Assembly (NCBI GenBank): GCA_964020155.1
Contig: OZ026551.1
Location: forward strand, 78,501 to 142,500
Source: Chondrilla cf. caribensis
Taxonomy: Eukaryota > Porifera > Demospongiae > Chondrillida > Chondrillidae
Direction: 5' to 3'
Length of the DNA stretch: 64,000 nucleotides
The notes beneath the pieces are model-generated. The model was not told the origin of the DNA. It worked only from the letters and a program-made list of their open reading frames with translations, and did not search any database. Made by a program: the position numbers and the translations under genes. Position 1 is the stretch's first letter. Every line of letters starts with the position of its first letter. Positions 33,623 through 44,616 of the stretch are shown here, piece after piece.

Positions 33623-35395
33623 CTGCACACACCTTCATTGTTGCACTGACAGAAGGCACACAGGTACTGTCTCCCACCGTCGATGAATCGGTTGAAAGGA
33701 TTCATGTATGCCTTGCAACGCTTGCATCTGATTGGTCCCTTTGGACCGTGGTCCACAAGAGGGGGCTCCATCTGTAACCAGGCAACAAGCAGTGTATCAG
33801 TGGAGAGGGAATGCTAATATATACCTACCACCCTGGCCTCGTTGACCACACCCTCTTCCACAGAACCACACCCACCTCTCCTTCTTGGATGTCTGCCAAG
33901 GGTTGAATCATGAGCGCCATTGGGATCTTGCACTCGTTGGCCAGACCAGAAGTGGCCGGGAAGCTGTACAGAGTGGACCTCAGGTAGCGGGGACTACACA
34001 CACCATTGTCCACCACCTTGAAGGGAGTGGTCACAAGGGGTGGGGCCTGGCCTATACTGGAGGTGAGGTACTCCCTCCCGGCGTTGTCCCGCTGATCAGC
34101 AGAGATCACTGAGACCTGGGGACCGGCAAAGCAGGGGAGTTGCCATGGTTATGAGATCACCATGGACACAACACAACTCACTGGATTGGGCATGTTTTCT
34201 GGGTCCATCTTGGGGGCGGGGGGACCGGGGTGCTGGAGTCCCCCGAGGGGTCCACCCACTGGGTGTGACCCCGGTGGACCATGGGGGCCCAGTGACTGTC
34301 CTCCAGGGGGGACACCAGGGGGACCCCCTACATTTGTCACTGGGGGCACCATTCCTTGTGTCCCCATCCCCGGAGGCACCATTCCTTGTGTCCCCATCCC
34401 CGGGGGCACCATTCCTTGTGTCCCCATCCCCGGGGGTACCATTCCTTGTGTCCCCATCCCCGGGGGTACCATTCCTTGTGTCCCCATCCCCGGCGGCACC
34501 ACTCCCTGCATTCCAGGCTTTAGCTGCCCAGCACTCATTATAGGTGCCCCATGAATTGATGTCGACTGTATTGTTCCAGGAGGATTCTGAGCTTCAGGCC
34601 TAGCTAAACTGTTGGGTGGAGGCCCCATCATAGTGTTGGGCGGAGGCCCCATCATACTGTTGGGTGGTGGTCCTGTCATAGTGTTGGATGGTGGCCCCAT
34701 CATACTGTTGGGTGGTGGCCCCGTCATATTGTTGGGCGGATGCCCCGTCATACTGTTGGGCGGAGGCCCCATCATAGTGTTGGGTGGAGGCCCCATCATA
34801 CTGTTGGGCGGAGGCCTCATCATAGTGTTGGGTGGAGGCCCCATCATACTGTTGGGTGGAGGCCCCATCATAGTGTTAGGCGGTGGCCCCGTCATACTGT
34901 TGGGTGGAGGCCCTGTCATACTGTTGGACGGTGGTCCCATCATAGTGTTGGGTGGGATAGTAGTCTGGTTAAGTGATAACTGATTCATTGGAGCAGTAAT
35001 TCCATGGATTGGGTTAGACTGTAGAGACGCCGGCTTCTGACCTGTAGCGAGGAACACTCCCCATGTGACCACATGTACCCTGCACAGCAACACACAGGAC
35101 CAGACACTCCAACATTGTAGTACACTAACATTCCCGCTCACCTTCGGGCATCATGCCGGGCTGCTGTGCAGGGTTGAACATGCGTACTCCACCAGGAGGG
35201 TTAGTAGTGAGTCCACCGGGTCCTTGGTAGCCGCCTGGTACGGCCATCACCCCGGGAGGCTGCGGGGAAGACAATAGCAAGAAATAATATCAATGGTCCA
35301 ACTAATGACAGCAATGATAAATTGATTATTTTCCTTCATCTCACCTGTCCATAAGGAGGCCTCTGTCCACTCGAATGCTGCTGGTGGTTGTACAT
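28950..35395 (-). CDS. SEC24C/D homolog: SEC24C/D-type COPII coat subunit
   Basis: Cargo-selecting subunit of the COPII coat that buds vesicles from the endoplasmic reticulum. Exons in coding order: 35395-35345, 35259-35142, 35041-34182, 34115-33876, 33771-33633, 33466-33351, 33258-33134, 32645-32570, 32453-32341, 32212-32119, 32046-31930, 31846-31676, 31244-31148, 31089-30944, 30883-30745, 30583-30465, 30225-30150, 29801-29698, 29592-29505, 29442-29339, 29267-29178, 29090-28950; phases agree and give 1107 residues. An N-terminal Pro/Gly/Met-rich low-complexity region (about 60-340) is followed by a zinc finger (CKRCKAYM...CAFCQC), the trunk ([29 protein letters not shown]), beta-sandwich and helical domains, and a gelsolin domain ending [18 protein letters not shown]. 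The zinc-finger spacing and C-terminus match the SEC24C/D rather than A/B class. It starts 123 bp from USP39 in the opposite direction. Confidence 0.96.
29607..29697. repeat. (GT)n near a SEC24 donor
   Basis: About 75 bp of GT on the plus strand, ending 14 nt from the donor; (AC)n on the coding strand. Confidence 0.95.
29828..30048. repeat. 17-bp minisatellite, SEC24 intron
   Basis: ggaggacacactgaact repeated about 13 times in the intron between exons 30225-30150 and 29801-29698. Confidence 0.93.
30278..30464. repeat. 19-bp minisatellite at a SEC24 donor
   Basis: cacaatctaccacacccac, about nine copies; on the coding strand it follows the donor gtgagggtgggg after a short lead. A second, looser array (caacacagacaacacacgct) lies in the neighbouring intron at 30600-30735. 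Confidence 0.9.
31300..31675. repeat. 23-bp minisatellite at a SEC24 donor
   Basis: On the coding strand the donor gtcagtactctg runs straight into tgtccactggtcacaggttg plus tac repeats, about 15 copies with tt/cc variants. Confidence 0.92.
32488..32569. repeat. (CA)n at a SEC24 donor
   Basis: On the coding strand the exon end TTGAAG is followed directly by gtgtgtgtgt. A shorter (GT)n lies at 32237-32272 in the next intron. Confidence 0.95.
32690..33085. repeat. 24-bp minisatellite, SEC24 intron
   Basis: cacaccggggaggacaccgg plus tgga, about 16 copies with ggtgag/agtgag variants, in the intron between exons 33258-33134 and 32645-32570. Confidence 0.93.
33522..33632. repeat. (CA)n-rich array at a SEC24 donor
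   Basis: On the coding strand the exon end AATGAAG is followed by gtgtgtgcagctctgtgtgt and a GT-rich tract grading into gggtgt repeats. Confidence 0.93.
34340..34505 (-). repeat. coding 30-bp minisatellite in SEC24
   Basis: In-frame units encode [10 protein letters not shown] about six times in the low-complexity N-terminal region of the SEC24 protein. Confidence 0.92.
34608..34958 (-). repeat. coding 24-bp minisatellite in SEC24
   Basis: In-frame units encode [16 protein letters not shown] about 14 times, with codon-level variants alternating in a higher-order pattern. It lies just N-terminal to the [10 protein letters not shown] array in the same exon. Confidence 0.92.
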
Positions 35396-35518
35396 GGAGA
35401 ACGAGAAGTTCAGACAATATTTCTTTGTACGGCACTATGGGTGCGCACTAATTAGAACTCTATACGTCTCTTCGTTCAGTTTGGGTACTTCTCAGGATAT
35501 TCCCGTATACTGTACAAA
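35396..35518. promoter_or_regulatory. bidirectional promoter, SEC24 / USP39
   Basis: Only 123 bp separate the two divergent start codons. The stretch has no TATA box that I can identify. Both genes are housekeeping, so a shared promoter is likely, with very short 5' UTRs on both sides. Confidence 0.6.
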
Positions 35519-36029
35519 ATGGCGACGAGAGGCTTAGGGGAAGCAGCTAGTACTATGCAGACTGTTATCGATGATGACGTCGAAGATGAGGACGAATACC
35601 TTGTACCAAAAAAGAAATTTAGATCTGTGACAAAAGGAGATAGTTAGCATTATTACTTGTTTTAGTACCTTCTCTAGTGTTGGCTTTACCGTACAAATGG
35701 TATCGGAAGAGTTGCAGCTCAATTTCTTGTGTATATGTGTACATTTAGTTGTGTCTATAGAGCCAGAGTGTTGTGCAGTGGGGTAGATTTAACTGGGCGT
35801 ATTGGTTTGGTGTGCTTTGCTATTCTGCGATTGCTGTATTCACGAGGCTATTCCATGGTTGCTATAGGTCGGAGCAGAACGTGCCCATATTTGGACACCA
35901 TTGACCGGTCAATTTTAGATTTTGACTTCGAGAAAGTTTGCAGTATTTCTCTGTCAAATAACAATGTCTATGCCTGTCTGGTGTGTGGGAAGTACTTCCA
36001 AGGTGTGTGTGTGTGTGTGTGTGTGTGTG

Positions 36030-36082
<53 letters not shown>

Positions 36083-37952
36083 TGGCTACTTGCTCAAGTT
36101 TGACTCCATCATCCAACCCTCTCTCCTGTTAGGGAGAGGACAGAAGTCACACGCACACACACACAGTGTGCATATGAGCCATCACGTGTATCTCAACTTG
36201 CATACCCTCAAGGTCAGTGGTGGGGTCCACAATGGGGGGGGGGGGGGGAGTGAGGTTTCCTAGTTCTATGTTGCCGATATTGCACTACCAGCAATGTCAA
36301 CTCCCACAGTGAAGCACCTCTGTATACAGACCACCTGTACACAGACCACCTGTATACAGACCACCTCTGTATACAGACCACCTGTACACAGACCACCTGT
36401 ATACAGACCACCTTTTCCTTGTCCCTTGGGTGGTCCCTTATGGACAGGTTACACTGTATACTTCATTAACAGCCAGTGTGGGTGTGTCTAGTGGGTGTGT
36501 TCACCTGTGTGTATGTAAACCACACCCACAGTTCTACTGTCTCCCCGACAACTACGAGATCATTGACCCTTCATTGGAGGATATCGTGGTGAGTACATCA
36601 TGTACAGTGCTTTTGGATACACTGACATAGTTACTGTACTATTACATATAAATTACTATATTGTTTAGTATGTACTAAAGCCGTTCTTCACGGATGAACA
36701 AATCAATGGAATGGACAGATCGTCCAAGTGGGCGGTGGCCCTGGATGGGGAGAAATATCTCCCAGGTAACAGTACATTTGTTCTGGTACGAGCTTGGTGG
36801 ATAGCACTTGTGTATGGTACATTGCTCTAGCAAGCTAGGAAACCTGTTACCATAGCAACGAGCTAGTTAGTACATAAACCACTGTGTTACCCTCATTTTA
36901 TACAGGCATTGTAGGATTGAATAATATAAAAGCCAATGACTACATGAATGTGGTGCTACATGTAAGAACAATGTCACATGCTTGTCACATGACAATCACA
37001 TGCCCTCTCATCACACAGGCACTAGCACACATTTCTCCAATAAGAGACTTCTTCCTGAAGGAGGAATCCTATGCCCACATTGTACCACCACCAGGAGATC
37101 AAAAGTTTGTAGTAGGTGAGTTTGACCGTGTTTGAATGTATTGCATTTGGACTTGTATCCAAGACCACCTCTGGGCAAAGACCGCCTGACCTAAGAGAAC
37201 GTATTTGCACTACCCACAATGTTAACTCCTGGTGTAAAGCACCTCTGTACAAGGACCACCTGTACTCAGCATCCACCTCTGTACAAGGACCACCTGTACT
37301 CAGCATCCACCTATTCCTGGTCCCTTGTGTGGTCTTCTAACATAGTTCACTGTGTATTTTTTGAACCTCAAACACTTCCAGTGCAGAGGCTGGGAGAACT
37401 GGCTAGGAAGCTGTGGAATCCTCGGAGCTTCAAGTCTCACGTCAGCCCTCATGAGATGTTGCAGGTGATGCTACCTTCTCTAGTTGTCATGGTTATGCTC
37501 TTTTGTCGCCATGGCTACCTTCTGTACCCTCTATTCACAGGCTGTGTCAAGTGCCAGCAAGAAGAGGTTTAGAATCACCGAGCAAGGTGAATTGGGAGTG
37601 GTCCTGCTTTAATCAATAATGACAGGGTTCCCCCCTCCCCCCAACTAGGTGACCCAGTCGATTTTCTCTCCTGGTTGCTGAATGTGCTTCACTTTGCTCT
37701 GAACGGGACAAAGAAACCTAATTCAAGTGAGTGAACCAACACCAGTGGAGGTCCCAGCGTGTCCTCTACTGTCCACTTTGACAGGTCTCATCCACAAAAC
37801 CTTTCAAGGAATGATGAAAGTGTACAGCAGGAAGTTGCCTCCCTCCTCCCAGGTGAGTGTGGTTGCTATGGTGTTGGACCTCCTTCAATCTCTCCCTTTG
37901 GCTGTCAGAATGAAGCTGAACTCAAAGAAATCTTAAAACAGGAAGAGTATCA

Positions 37953-38045
<93 letters not shown>

Positions 38046-38078
38046 TGTGCATGCACGCGTATGTGTGTGTGTGTGCGT

Positions 38079-38150
<72 letters not shown>

Positions 38151-38180
38151 ATGCACGCGTATGTGTGTGTGTGTGTGCGT

Positions 38181-38215
<35 letters not shown>

Positions 38216-39165
38216 CGTGTGTGTGTGTCTGTTGTAATTGCTATTAACCTGACTTGATCACAGAGAAAGAAACATCCTCTCCATTTTTATACTTGAGTTT
38301 GGACCTGCCCCCACCGCCACTCTTCCAGGTAATTGCAGCGTTCCCCTGGTTACCACCAGAATCACCCACTCATTGACACGTTTCCTTTCCTAAGGATGAG
38401 TTGGAGAAGAACATCATCCCACAGGTGGCACTGTTCGACTTGTTGTCAAAGTTTGATGGGAAGTCAGTCAAGGTTGGTGTCCTGGACCATGTGGCCTTCA
38501 CCTATGTGTGATGAATCATCCTCACTCATTCTTTGTCCCTCCTCCCCCACTCTCCACCCCTCCCCCACTTTCCACCCCTCCTCCCTCACTTTCCACCCCT
38601 CCTCCCTCACTTTCCACCCCTCCTCCCTCACTTTCCACCCTCCTCAACATTTCACCCCTCCCCCCACTCTCCATCCCTCCTCCCCCACTCTCCTCCTCCC
38701 CCAACTCCCCAGGAGTACAAGACGGCTACTGAGTCCTTTGTGAAGAGGTTTGAGCTCACCAAGCTCCCTCCTTATCTCATCCTGTGTATCAAGGTGCCTT
38801 CCTTTTTGTGGTCCACCATAAGCTTTGTCTGAAACGTGTTCCTTTTTGTTAGAGATTCACTAGAAATTACTTCTATTTGGAGAAGAACCCAACCATTGTC
38901 AACTTTCCTTTGAAGTGAGTGATTGAAGTGCTGGTGATTGCTCTGGGTTGTTCTTATGATGGTTGCTATGGTGATAGCTGTATAACGTCTGCATACAACC
39001 ATTGACAGAGACATCAACATGGGGGAGTTCCTGTCCCGTGACCTGGAGGTGCAGACCCAACACCCGCACACCAAATATGACCTTCTGGCCAACATCTGTC
39101 ATGATGGACAAGCAGGTGTGTGTGTGTGTGTGTGTGTACGTGTGTGTGTGTGTGTACGTGTGTGT

Positions 39166-39224
<59 letters not shown>

Positions 39225-40794
39225 TGTGTGTGTGTGTGTGTGTGTATGCGCGTGTGTGTGTACGTGTGTGTGTGTGTACGTGTGTGTGTGTGTGTTGTGT
39301 TGTGTTGTGTTGTGTGGTCATGTACGTATGTACAGGTCTTCCTTACTTGTTCTACAATTCAAGGATGTTAATTCGGTTGTGGCTGTACTTAAATGGCTGC
39401 AGATCAGTTTCATCCTCAACTGCTAATAGATTTGTCACAATTAGTGCAATGGTACATTTTCAGTTCATTGGCCTAACAGTGGGGTTTCCCTACAGCCGGG
39501 TACTGGTATATTGTGTGTGTAGCTGATGTAGGCCTTGCATGTGTTGCTGTACAACCAGGTCTGTGTTGCTGTACAACCAGGTCTGTGTTGCTGTAGGACC
39601 AGGTCTGTGTTGCTGTAGGACCAGGTCTGTGTTGCTGTAGGACCAGGTCTGTGTTGCTGTAGGACCAGGTCTGTGTTGCCGTACGACCAGGTCTGTGTTG
39701 CTGTACAACCAGGTCTGTGTTGCTGTACGACTAGGTCTGTGTTGCTGTACGACCAGGTCTGTGTTGCTGTACAACCAGGTCTGTGTTGCTGTACGACCAG
39801 GTCTGTGTTGCTGTACGACCAGGTCTGTGTTGTTGTACGACCAGGTCTGTGTTGCTGTAGGACCAGGTCTGTGTTGCTGTACAACCAGGTCTGTGTTGTT
39901 GTACAACCAGGTCTGTGTTGTTGTACAACCAGGTCTGTGTTGCTGTACGACCAGGTCTGTGTTGCTGTAGGACCAGGTCTGGTCTGTGTTGCTGTATGAC
40001 CAGGTCTGTGTTGCTGTACGACCAGGTCTGTGTTGTTGTACAACCAGGTCTGTGTTGTTGTACGACCAGGTCTGTGTTGCTGTAGGACCAGGTCTGTATT
40101 GCTGTAGGACCAGGTCTGTGTTGCTGTAGGACCAGGTCTGTGTTGCTGTAGGACCAGGTCTGTGTTGCTGTACGACCAGGTCTGTGTTGCTGTACGACCA
40201 GGTCTGTGTTGTTGTACAACCAGGTCTGTGTTGTTGTACGACCAGGTCTGTGTTGTTGTACGACCAGGTCTGTGTTGCTGTACGACCAGGTCTGTTATTC
40301 ACCTATTGTGTTCTGTGTACACCTTCCGATACAGGGAGTGGTAAAGGGACGTACAGGGTACACGTACGTCACAAGGTGGGGTCATGTTGATCAGTGTCCA
40401 TATGTTTGTTGCCACGCCCATCACCAAACTCCGCCTCCTCCACAGGGAGCCAATCAGTGGTTTGAACTGCAAGATTTACACGTAACAAGCCTTCAAGCAC
40501 AGATGATCACACTTGCTGAGTCCTACATACAGGTATGGTAGCCCCCACCACTTCCACCACACCCACCACTCCAACCTCACCCACCTCACCCACCACACCC
40601 ACCACACCCACCACACCCACCTCACCCACCACACCCACCACACCCACCACTCCAACCTCACCCACCACACCCACCACTCCAACCTCACCCACCGCACCCA
40701 CCACACGGCTGTCTTGTCTCAACACAGCTGTCTTGTCTCCTTGTAGATCTACGAATTACAAGAAGACATTGAAGGAATGGGAGACAGCAATTGA
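35519..40794 (+). CDS. USP39: USP39 (SAD1), tri-snRNP splicing factor
   Basis: Spliceosomal factor of the U4/U6.U5 tri-snRNP. It has a ubiquitin-protease fold but is catalytically dead throughout the family. Exons: 35519-35642, 35868-36002, 36133-36212, 36532-36588, 36669-36765, 36906-36961, 37019-37115, 37382-37464, 37541-37586, 37649-37726, 37785-37852, 37909-37954, 38264-38328, 38395-38472, 38713-38793, 38853-38914, 39009-39115, 40335-40375, 40446-40532, 40747-40794; phases agree, 511 residues. The ZnF-UBP domain carries [20 protein letters not shown] and [11 protein letters not shown]. The USP domain opens [13 protein letters not shown], where active proteases have the catalytic Cys; none is present, as expected. 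It ends SNxx after [13 protein letters not shown]. The N-terminal Arg/Ser region of vertebrate USP39 is reduced to about 40 acidic residues. Confidence 0.97.
36003..36076. repeat. (GT)n at a USP39 donor
   Basis: gtgtgtgtgtgtgtgtgtgt directly after the exon end TTCCAAG. Confidence 0.95.
36276..36440. repeat. dispersed repeat, copy A, USP39 intron
   Basis: ttgcactaccagcaatgtca, then aagcacctctgtatacagac-type tandem units, then ccttgtcccttgggtggtcc. The same order of segments recurs at 37203-37337, so this is a dispersed family with an internal tandem section. Confidence 0.7.
37203..37337. repeat. dispersed repeat, copy B, USP39 intron
   Basis: ttgcactacccacaatgtta, aagcacctctgtacaaggac (internal unit twice), cctggtcccttgtgtggtct. 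It is diverged from copy A but collinear with it. Confidence 0.7.
37955..38232. repeat. (GT)n at a USP39 donor
   Basis: Starts at the exon end TATCAAG|gtgtgt and runs 275 nt. Two near-identical halves each contain atgcacgcgtatgtgtgtgt, showing a segmental duplication of about 115 bp inside the microsatellite. Confidence 0.95.
38522..38708. repeat. pyrimidine-rich minisatellite, USP39 intron
   Basis: ctccctcactttccacccct-type units. It ends directly at the acceptor ccaactccccag of exon 38713 and so supplies the polypyrimidine tract. Confidence 0.88.
39116..39310. repeat. (GT)n with tacgtg interruptions at a USP39 donor
   Basis: gtgtgtgtgtgtgtgtgtac directly after the exon end CAAGCAG. Confidence 0.95.
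39538..40295. repeat. 22-bp minisatellite, USP39 intron
   Basis: gtgttgctgtacgaccaggt plus ct, about 34 copies with acgacc/acaacc/aggacc variants arranged in blocks. It ends about 30 nt before the exon 40335 acceptor region. Confidence 0.94.
40535..40708. repeat. cacccaccac-type array at a USP39 donor
   Basis: Starts about 10 nt after the donor at 40533 (gtatggtagcccccaccact). It is made of cacaccc/cacctca trinucleotide-like units. Confidence 0.88.
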
Positions 40795-41013
40795 CCCACA
40801 TTTTCTAGGCATTTCACACATTCCTCTCATGTAGACCCGCCCCCTTTTCGGATCGTGACCGGCCGTGTGACTAATCATGTACAAATACGTACAGGCATAT
40901 CAATAGTTATACGGAGATAATTTACGGTTCATGTACTTAAGTTCAGGAAACTTGTTTGTGTCTTACGAATCTCGCTCTGTCGCTCTTTGGCTTTGACTAC
41001 CAAAACAATCGAG

Positions 41014-41974
41014 ATGAGCTACGACAGTGAGTTTGTGTTTGCTATCCCGGGACTGCTCGTACAGTCCTAGGATCACCTAGGAAGAACGATTACAGCCGTT
41101 TTATAGCTTCTTGGTGACATTAGGTTAGGGTGGAGCTATTGGTAGGGTGCAGATTAGAGTTAGAGTTAGGTTTTAGAGTTGGAGTAGGGTAGAGTTAGGT
41201 TTTCAGTAGTAGAGGTAGGGTAGACGTCATGATTATTGTTCGAGGAAACGGCCGCGATTGTTCGTCCTAGGTGATCCCCTATGTTCACTGTATGTGACGT
41301 TTAACGTTTGTTTCAAAAGGTTTTATCAGTTCGAATCTGTATCTCGTTAATCCTTCAGAGAAAGTCCGTCCTGATGACGAGGAGCTTGTTTTCACTCAGG
41401 TAAGCCACCGATTAATAGCTAGTCTTGTCACCAATCTCCGATCACCGCGTGTGTGTACCAGTAGATATAGCTAGCCATCGTTTTCATCCGTCATTGAGTC
41501 AAGCCGTGCATGTCCCCCTCCACTTCCAGCCTTCAGGAGACAGGGACTACCCTCCAGTGCACGACCACCCTCCCCCCTTCCCGGAGGACTACCTTCTGCT
41601 GTCTCTGTTCACTCTTCTCTGCTGCTGCACCCCCCTGGGGCTCTATGCCGTCATCAGGGGGAGTCATGTGAGTGTCACACAACACAGTATACCTTGGGGG
41701 GTTCTCTGGTGAAATGATTGTTTTGCAGTTTGTGTACATGAGCCATCTCCATTGACTGTCATCCTTGCTTGGTGGACATCTGATCATTTGTGTATTGTCT
41801 GCCTTATCTCACCGACGTGCACATACCTACACATTCACACATTCCTGTATGTATACCAACACTCATACTTACACTAATGTACATGTGCCAATCTGGTATG
41901 GACGTACACATTACATAATACGTATGCACACTACCACACATGCACAATTCATATACACACAACACACATACGTA

Positions 41975-42026
<52 letters not shown>

Positions 42027-42122
42027 CACACCACAAACACACACACACACATACAACACACCACAAACACACACACACACACATACAACACACCACAAAC
42101 ACACACACACACACATACAACA

Positions 42123-42161
<39 letters not shown>

Positions 42162-42396
42162 ACAATAGGTGAAAGTCCTTCATGCTGGTGGGTTCTACCG
42201 TCAAGCTTCTGACACCAGCCGTGTTGTCCGCCTGGTCAACCTGGTGGGCATCGTCCTGGGAACACTGATCCAACTGACCATGGGGATCATGATGATTGTC
42301 TATATGGTGGTTGTGTTCAAGGCAGCCAAGGAGATGAGGATGCAGTATGCCACTGCCTCTCCAGGGACCATAGGGGGACCAATCGCCATGCACTGA
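41014..42396 (+). CDS. CD225/dispanin family membrane protein 1
   Basis: Small membrane protein of the dispanin (CD225) superfamily, which includes IFITM and PRRT-type proteins. Exons 41014-41026, 41359-41399, 41530-41667 and 42169-42396; phases agree, 139 residues. A Pro/acidic N-terminus (PPVHDHPPPFPEDY) is followed by a first hydrophobic segment with a Cys cluster (SLFTLLCCCTPLGLYAVI), where family members are palmitoylated. Then comes a polar loop ending ASDTSRVVRLVNLVG, the CD225-type loop into the second helix (GTLIQLTMGIMMIVYMVVV), and a short tail. Another dispanin follows 607 bp downstream on the same strand. The exact subfamily and function cannot be told. Confidence 0.8.
41069..41279. 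mobile_element. imperfect inverted-repeat element in dispanin 1 intron 1
   Basis: ggatcacctaggaagaacga at the left is matched by the reverse complement of the right end (ggatcacctaggacgaacaa), continuing into a shared gccgttt. The arms are about 30 bp with several mismatches, about 210 bp overall. The interior is ggttagggt/agagttaggt low-complexity. No clear target duplication. Confidence 0.5.
41975..42165. repeat. (CA)n with an internal duplication, dispanin 1 intron
   Basis: (CA)n followed by four copies of a unit with aacacaccacaaacacacac, ending at the acceptor cacaatag of the last exon. Confidence 0.93.
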
Positions 42397-43003
42397 TGGA
42401 AGGGGGCCACCATTGAACTACTTTTGATATTAAAACATATAACCTATTATAATACTGAGAGAGTGTGTGATTTGCATTTCTTATTCTCTGACGCTGTAAG
42501 CTGATATTATCAATAAATTATGTGAGTGATCCCTTGACCAGTACACGATAGCTCAGCAGAATGCAGTCAAAAATCTGTTCATAATTGTCACACTGGCGTG
42601 ATTCACCCAATGACTATGTAATGAACAAGCTCTCATGGGTGACAGTGGGAAACCAGTATGTGCGAGAGTGGGTGTTTATAATCTTCACACTGGGATGAGC
42701 AAGCTCCCGTTGGTGACAGCCAAAATCATGTACGTGCACAAGTGTGTGGCAGTCCAACAAGAGGAAGACCTGGTGTATGAAATGTAGCTGAAGATTTACA
42801 ATGTGTTGCACTCATACATGTACAGAGCGAGCATGGCGAGCGACTTCAAATCGCAAGGCGTTTCTATCCCACTAGCTAGCGATAGTGCATGTGCCATAAT
42901 CCTGTTGACAACCCTTTTGTTGCTATTGCGCAACGGTCACGTGGTTATCAAGTGAAGGAAGTGTATTACATAGAAAGGTATTATAATAGTCGCCTCTCCC
43001 ACA
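42397..43003. other. intergenic between the two dispanin genes
   Basis: Contains an aataaa at 42512-42517, a likely polyadenylation site of dispanin 1. A roughly repeated pair of segments follows (aacaagctctcatgggtgac near 42625 and agcaagctcccgttggtgac near 42698). The dispanin 2 promoter comes last. Confidence 0.5.
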
Positions 43004-43987
<984 letters not shown>

Positions 43988-44616
43988 CCTATGTAGCTCT
44001 TTCTTTTCGTGTGCAATTGTGTATACAGGCTGTGTGTATGCGTGTGTATGTATATATTTTCTTTCTTGTAAAATTGACTAATAATGTTGACAACCCCACC
44101 ATAGTATGATCACAGTGGTGAGACGGGGTATAGTATAGTACAACAGCTGCCATGTTGTACTGTAGTGGAATATTGATCAGTGTCAATTTTTATCCTGTGT
44201 CAATTACACAGGATTTCCCCTGCCAAATGGTGCTATGGGATCATTTTGAGCATAGCACCACACCTTCAACCCTACAACATACTATGGGATGAATATGAGA
44301 TGAACTGAATTTTGCTGCCACACTTTATCTATGAGATGAATATGGCAGCATAATTAGTCCCGTTGTATTTCAGAGGTGGGGTAATTTTGGTTCATCGCTG
44401 TGGAACTTTGACCACAGTAGGACGGTGAGTTTCGAATGGGTCAAGTATAGAGAATCTATTATGGTTTTGCCATGACAATGCCCACGCCCACTGGTCTCTC
44501 AGCAGGTAAGATGGCGTCGAAGAGTTTAACAGTACTGACTTTTTTTACTAAGCTACAATTCTCCGTTTACTACAGGTTCAATTCCATCTTTTCGATTCTT
44601 AAGTTACGTTACTACA
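43988..44616. other. intergenic / 5' region of the small mitochondrial gene
   Basis: A perfect 10-bp hairpin (tggtgctatg at 44228, catagcacca at 44251) lies among other short palindromes (tcctgtgt...tacacagga). Near 44500 agcaggtaagatggcg looks like a first-exon donor, and tttactacag at about 44567-44576 looks like an acceptor, so the start codon at 44617 may lie in the second exon. Confidence 0.45.

Noticed and set aside
34612..34983. Plus-strand Gly/Val-rich open frame opposite SEC24
   Set aside because: Antisense shadow of the coding minisatellite; no start context, splice sites or family similarity.
36906..36961. Missing catalytic Cys in USP39 as evidence of gene decay
   Set aside because: Loss of the protease active site is a known property of all USP39/SAD1 proteins; the gene is otherwise intact.
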